Below, piece after piece: positions 12,947 through 64,000 of a stretch of 64,000 nt of DNA. This DNA is from Lytechinus variegatus (taxonomy: Eukaryota; Echinodermata; Echinoidea; Temnopleuroida; Toxopneustidae), in assembly GCF_018143015.1 (NCBI RefSeq), contig NC_054741.1:56559048-56623047 (forward strand), in the 5' to 3' direction. The translations under genes were made by a program, and so were the position numbers. The stretch's first letter is position 1. The number at the start of each line of letters is the position of its first letter. Under the pieces are notes generated by a model. That model made no database searches. It was given only the letters and a program-made list of their open reading frames with translations, and was not told where the DNA came from.

Positions 12947-13149
12947 GGGGGTATATAGAGAGCAAGAGGGTGGGACATGATAGAGAGAGAGAGGGAGGGG
13001 GATAGAGAAAGAAAAATTGGATTGAAAAACAGTTGAGAAGGGGAGGGGGGGGGTTAAAAAAGTGGTTCCTCTTTGGAAAGAAATCAACTACAAAGAGCTC
13101 TTAGGTATTGATCAAACAATGTTAGATATTTCACTATCAAATAGAAAGT

Positions 13150-13200
13150 CAAAAAGGACCTAAGCTTTCGATCCTAGCAGAATCTTCATCGGAGGCAAAA
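13150..13200 (-). other. Hammerhead-like fold remnant (tentative)
   Basis: On the - strand the sequence reads CCGATGA, one extra A, a six-pair stem GATTCT/AGGATC closed by GCT, then GAAAG. A hammerhead ribozyme core is CUGANGA, helix II, GAAA. Here U4 is C and one extra base precedes helix II, so this is at best a decayed relative of the hammerhead motifs known from Penelope-like elements. Activity is not claimed. Confidence 0.25.
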
Positions 13201-13660
13201 TGGAATCAAATAGAATCAGTAGCTAGAAGTTTTCAATCAGTGAAGATGATATAAACTTTAAATCAAAATACAACAGAATTCTCATTAAAAACATATTTTT
13301 TTTCAAATATAATTCACTTGCCCCCCCATAAACCCAAAGGACCAGATTGTACATTTAAAAAGTCTTGAATATTACATTCAAGTTGTAATGGGCAAGGACA
13401 AATTTCCAATTCGATCAACATTTGAAATTACTTAAGATGAAAATACTCTCCAAAGACACCATGTCTCTGGATGATGATGTCAGTGAATGTAAAATTAACA
13501 ATTATTAAGATACTCTTCATGATAGGTTTGATTAGTACCTTTGGAGAGAAATGATTGAAAGAAAAGTGATTTCAACTGCAAAATATCATGACAACAAATA
13601 TGGGAGTCTTTTATCACCATATTATTCTTCTCATTATTATTCCATGTTATCTTTGATATA

Positions 13661-13666
13661 TTTATT
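13661..13666 (-). terminator. COQ5: Possible COQ5 polyadenylation signal
   Basis: TTTATT on + (AATAAA on -) lies about 570 bp downstream of the COQ5 stop. It is a plausible 3'UTR end but not confirmed; the hexamer is common in AT-rich DNA. Confidence 0.35.
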
Positions 13667-13927
13667 CCTTCCTCCCTGCCATTTGAATGTCGGTTGTCAT
13701 TCTGAATATATCAGATACCTCCCAAATTACTTCCCAACTGAAAAACCCAGTCCCTCTTGCTTTCACTGAAAAAAAAACTCTCGCTTTAAGGAAATATTCC
13801 CCTAGAGTCGAGTTATCAGGTTGTGTGCCTACATGTGCTCCTGTACTACCGTATACTGAATGTGATCTTAAAGGGTTTCCAGGAGCAGTTCATGCTAGTT
13901 CATCACTCATGAAACATAATGAAGTCA

Positions 13928-14215
13928 TGTCAGGGAGATGTTGAAATGTCTTTACAATCTCTTGGGTTTACCAAGAAATGGATACAAAGTCTTCTTCAGT
14001 CTTTGATGCATTCAAAGATTTAATCCAACAATTCAGGCTAGTTTATCCATCATGAAAGGTGACAAAGTCAGGAAGATGATACAATGTCTTTACAATCCTT
14101 TGGATTTACGAAGGAACTAACAGTTACAAAGATCAAATCCAACGATTCAGTCTCGTCCATCATCAGGAAGATGATAGAATGTCTTTGCAATCCCTTACAT
14201 TTACCAATCAACCAA
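13928..14215. repeat. Three imperfect direct repeats in the COQ5 3' region
   Basis: The phrase 'gaagatgataNaatgtctttRcaatc...gRtttacNa' occurs near 13930-13980, 14071-14120 and 14166-14205. The copies are 90-140 bp apart and diverged. They lie just past the COQ5 stop on the non-template side, so they probably fall in its 3'UTR. Confidence 0.6.
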
Positions 14216-14237
14216 TGTCAGAACTTCTGATGGTGTC

Positions 14238-26784
<12,547 letters not shown>

Positions 26785-26823
26785 TTTGGAATACCGGTGT
26801 GATCATCAGAATTCAAAAAAGAC
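26785..26823. promoter_or_regulatory. COQ5-HEATR6 inter-start segment of a bidirectional promoter
   Basis: Only 39 bp separate the two divergent start codons. A TGATCA palindrome (26800-26805) supplies an in-frame TGA upstream of both ATGs, so neither frame can begin earlier on this exon. Transcription must start in this gap, or the transcripts must overlap head to head. No TATA box is evident. Confidence 0.7.
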
Positions 26824-61065
<34,242 letters not shown>

Positions 61066-61340
61066 GTAAGACATACCACCATGATCGATACCTCTGTCCC
61101 ATTAACATCAAGATTTTGGCCAGCCTAAATCAACCAAACGCAACCGTTTCCCACTGTCATGATTTCGGGGCATAGCACTTGGCGCAGCCATGGAAGCAGG
61201 CAAAAATCACATGTGGCCTTTGATTTGTGTGACTCTTTTTGTATTCTCTGTCGCACCAAAGTTAGACTGGCCTTGTTGGACCTGAAACACCACTTGGGGT
61301 TGGCGAAAATGATCTTGATGGAATAAGGGTTTAGATACTA

Positions 61341-61559
61341 AAGGCCTGGTCACACCGCCCGAGCGTTGTTGGAACGGTCGTGGAGCGGTAGGGAGAGAGG
61401 GTCGAATTTCGCTCACAAAATTGGGGAAAAAATCGAAAAAAACAAAAAAAAACAAAAACAATAGAAATTGAAAATGGTGAACGGTAGCAAGCGGTGATGA
61501 TTTCTTTCTCTCCGCTCAACAACCGCTCCAACAACGCTCGGGCGGTGTGACCAGGCCTT
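61341..61559. repeat. MITE with AAGGCCTGGTCACACCGCCC ends
   Basis: The left end is mirrored over about 38 bp at the right, ending GGGCGGTGTGACCAGGCCTT. The ends are GC-rich and the core is A-rich. It lies in HEATR6 intron 18. Confidence 0.88.
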
Positions 61560-63539
61560 AAGATTTAGATAATATAGCAGAGAGAGAGGGCTATATGAAC
61601 AACATGTAATAAGAGAGTGTAACTAAGTAATTTTAGGATATATTCACAGGTTTATTCTTTTATTTGCATGTGCTAGAGTCAGAAAAATCAAGTGGGAATT
61701 GGGGAGAGAGAGAAAAAGAGAAAGATGAGGGGGGTGGTTAATGAAGTGAATGATTGGTAATGCTGAAGAAAAATAACATGGTACCAGTCGAGAAACTAAG
61801 TGGCAAATTTCAATATGCTTTTCCCTGGAAACGTCATAAATTTACTTATGGATAGAACAACTCTTTACATCAGTATTCCAGAATGATTTTATGATCCATC
61901 CATTTGCAGATAATGATAAAAGTTCTGATAAAGTTGTAATTTAAGCAAGTGATTATTAATTAACTTCCCTAGAAAAGTGCAATGTGTTTGTGCAATATTC
62001 CATAGCTCCACCATACAGCACATATAGGTCAGCAAATTAGAAGGAAATAATATGCGTTTAAAAGATTATTATTATTAACAGTCAATCAAGGGGGAAATTA
62101 GGTAATAAAGATCCAAACTACCCCCTTGTCTGAGCTCTGCGTCATTGTCCGTGCAGCAGCATTGCTATTTAACCATGCAGGCATTGTGCAAAGATTTTCC
62201 ATACAGGAATGCAATTTTCTGGGCCCATCTTTCACTTAGCACTCATTATCAGAATGATGTATGGCATTGTAAACAGGTGTAGCTTGTAATCTGAAAATTA
62301 CACAATCTGCACACTAAAATGCAACTTGTAAAGAAAATCCAGCAATAGAATTAGCTGAAATTGATAAAATGGCAGACTTTTCATCGAGGCCTTTTTTTCT
62401 AAATCTTCTTCATTAATGCCGTAATGGAAGTTCGAATATGAATACACTGTATGTAAGAAAATATGATAGTATGACAAAATAACAGTACCGTAATTCATGT
62501 ATACAGAAATTCCATTTTGTCCATATTTCAATGCTGATGTAATGAAAAAAGCTAAACTTACCCTTTTTTAGTTCTCTTGTAACTCATTTTTAATCTTATC
62601 TTACTTGAAGTAAATAAAGCAATGTATAATGGATCATGGTAATCAGTTTTTATCTGATAGAACATTACCCCAAAAAAAAACAATTCTCAATAATTTGAAA
62701 AAAACATCCATCAATTGATTTCATCACCAAGAAATAGTAAATTTGTGTATTCAATATGGATTTGGGGAAATATTTAATCTTTAGTAACACTTTTTTTCAG
62801 CAAATAATTTTCAAGGTAGGAGTGAACCAATTGCAAAAATTAACATAAAATTTGAATTAGTTTGCAGTTATTGGTACATAAAAAGCTTGTAAGGAATTAA
62901 AAGCGGTCCTGCTGATATAAACATTTTCAAAAATATGAAAACAACTGACAAGGTTGTACTGTTTGTACATGTATAACTTTCTGATGCTAAGATCAGTTTA
63001 TTAAATTACTGTCATTGCCGTCAAGTTTTAAAAGTCAAGGTATTCACTATTCATGTATGATTTGCTTCGTGGAAAGCATATCTTTTTAACCTCCCTGAAG
63101 ATTCACGCCTTATGACATGCTATCTACTCTTCACAAACCGGTTGATAATTCATATTTCGATAAATGTTGATTTCTCAGCGGGAATACTTGTTGTCTGTCA
63201 AGTTTGGAGTTAATGGATTTAGAAAGCAGATTATGGTCTTGAGGGAAAGGTCCAGCTATTACCCAAGCAATAGCTGACATGAATTTCAATGAGTGGGGCT
63301 ATATTGTTTCATGGTTTGTGACAAAGAGTGATGCTTGAGATTATTATTTAGGTCATATATGCGCTTCTGCCTTCTCTATAACTTATGAAATTTGATGAAG
63401 ATTTTGATTTATAAGGCTTCTTCTCATTTGGGGGAGGGGGAAACAGGCCGAGATGATTGATGCGCTTTGAACGGTCTTGCATCTCTATTTCACATTTTCT
63501 TAAAGTTTTAATTTCAGGAATTATTTAAAAAGAAGAGAA

Positions 63540-64000
63540 AAAATCTTGAATATCCTTTTTCTTGACTCTAAACCAGCTGATATTGAAATTGAATTGAATA
63601 AAACTCCAATATTGCAATACCACTCGGGCCTCTACAGGCTCAATGAAATTAGGACTAATACTAAATACTTTTTAAAAAAGGCTTTAAGAATTTTGTACAT
63701 CATCTCACAGTCACATTTTAGCCCATTCTCAATCACTATTTTTCAGACTAAAAACAATCAATATGTTTATATTCATATAACAAATTGCCCTAATTATGTT
63801 TAAAAATAAAAGTGCAATGTTGCCTCCTAACATTTCCTTACTCTTCCAATTTAATATGGATGTACACTCTTATGATAATACCCGATCTCACTTAAAACTC
63901 CATTCATTATCCAAAAGTATTAAACGAAATGTCGTTAAGATTAGACATCAGGGACCTAGATATGGAATTCTCTTTTATAAGCAACACTATTTCAACCTGC
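63540..64000 (+). mobile_element. LINE reverse-transcriptase C-terminal fragment at window edge
   Basis: The + strand encodes FLKKALRILYIISQSHFSPF, then, in another frame, LPPNISLLFQFNMDVHSYDN, TRSHLKLH and IRHQGPRYG. This is the NTR... QGP..W-type C-terminus seen in L2/CR1-related LINEs. The 5' part is absent and the frame is broken once. Confidence 0.65.

Larger units (their letters stand above)
10451..13660. other. Gene-free interval
   Basis: No exon recognised. It holds the decayed repeats listed separately (11430-12245), CT-rich runs near 12640-12680, a GAAA microsatellite at 12871-12946 and a hammerhead-like fold near 13150-13200. The rest is AT-rich sequence in which I see nothing structured. 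Confidence 0.5.

Noticed and set aside
13551-13944. Two overlapping + frames of 72 and 85 residues
   Set aside because: No domain or splice support; they lie opposite the probable COQ5 3'UTR.
61066-63540. A further HEATR6 exon
   Set aside because: Expected sequence after exon 18 (EIIEESI-like, then WNACYAMGN-like) was not found; the next exon is presumably beyond the window.

Overview
The window looks like nuclear DNA of an invertebrate deuterostome, most likely an echinoderm and probably a sea urchin. The reasons are introns with GT-AG junctions, AT-rich introns packed with short inverted-repeat transposons, CR1-like LINEs, tRNA-derived SINEs, and a single-coding-exon TRIM gene of the type expanded in echinoderms. 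The species call is inference. There is no sign of bacterial, CRISPR or LTR-retrovirus content.

Three protein-coding genes are supported. (1) A TRIM-type RING/B-box ubiquitin ligase on + (5186-7162) has an intact C3HC4 RING, but its last ~48 residues are read out of a repeat element that starts inside the ORF. (2) COQ5, the mitochondrial ubiquinone-pathway C-methyltransferase, lies on - (14238-26784). It has seven coding exons that join in phase to a complete 329-residue protein. (3) HEATR6, a HEAT-repeat protein, lies on + (from 26824). Eighteen coding exons join in phase to about 977 residues, and the gene runs off the right edge. COQ5 and HEATR6 are head to head with only 39 bp between their start codons. 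Both reading frames are closed just upstream by the same palindromic TGATCA, and the COQ5 start sits in a TISU/YY1-like context.

Layout: 1-5170 is gene-free with scattered repeats; 5177-7162 TRIM; 7014-10450 two foldback/nested repeat blocks; 10451-14237 gene-free with microsatellites and the COQ5 3' flank; 14238-26784 COQ5 with a 6.8 kb first intron full of LINE debris and a three-layer transposon nest; 26824-61065 HEATR6 exons; 61066-64000 HEATR6 intron with a LINE 3' fragment at the edge.

The most interesting material is non-coding. HEATR6 intron 9 carries five decayed tandem copies of the 3' half of exon 9. A perfect 2 x 269 bp palindrome lies in intron 8 and a ~1.8 kb foldback in intron 16. 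A TIR-bounded element in intron 17 holds eight same-strand copies of GTAACGTGAGTAAC. Several MITEs start within 8-30 bp of splice donors, and nests of elements have readable target-site duplications. All comparisons were made by eye; family assignments of transposons rest on terminal repeats and target duplications only.
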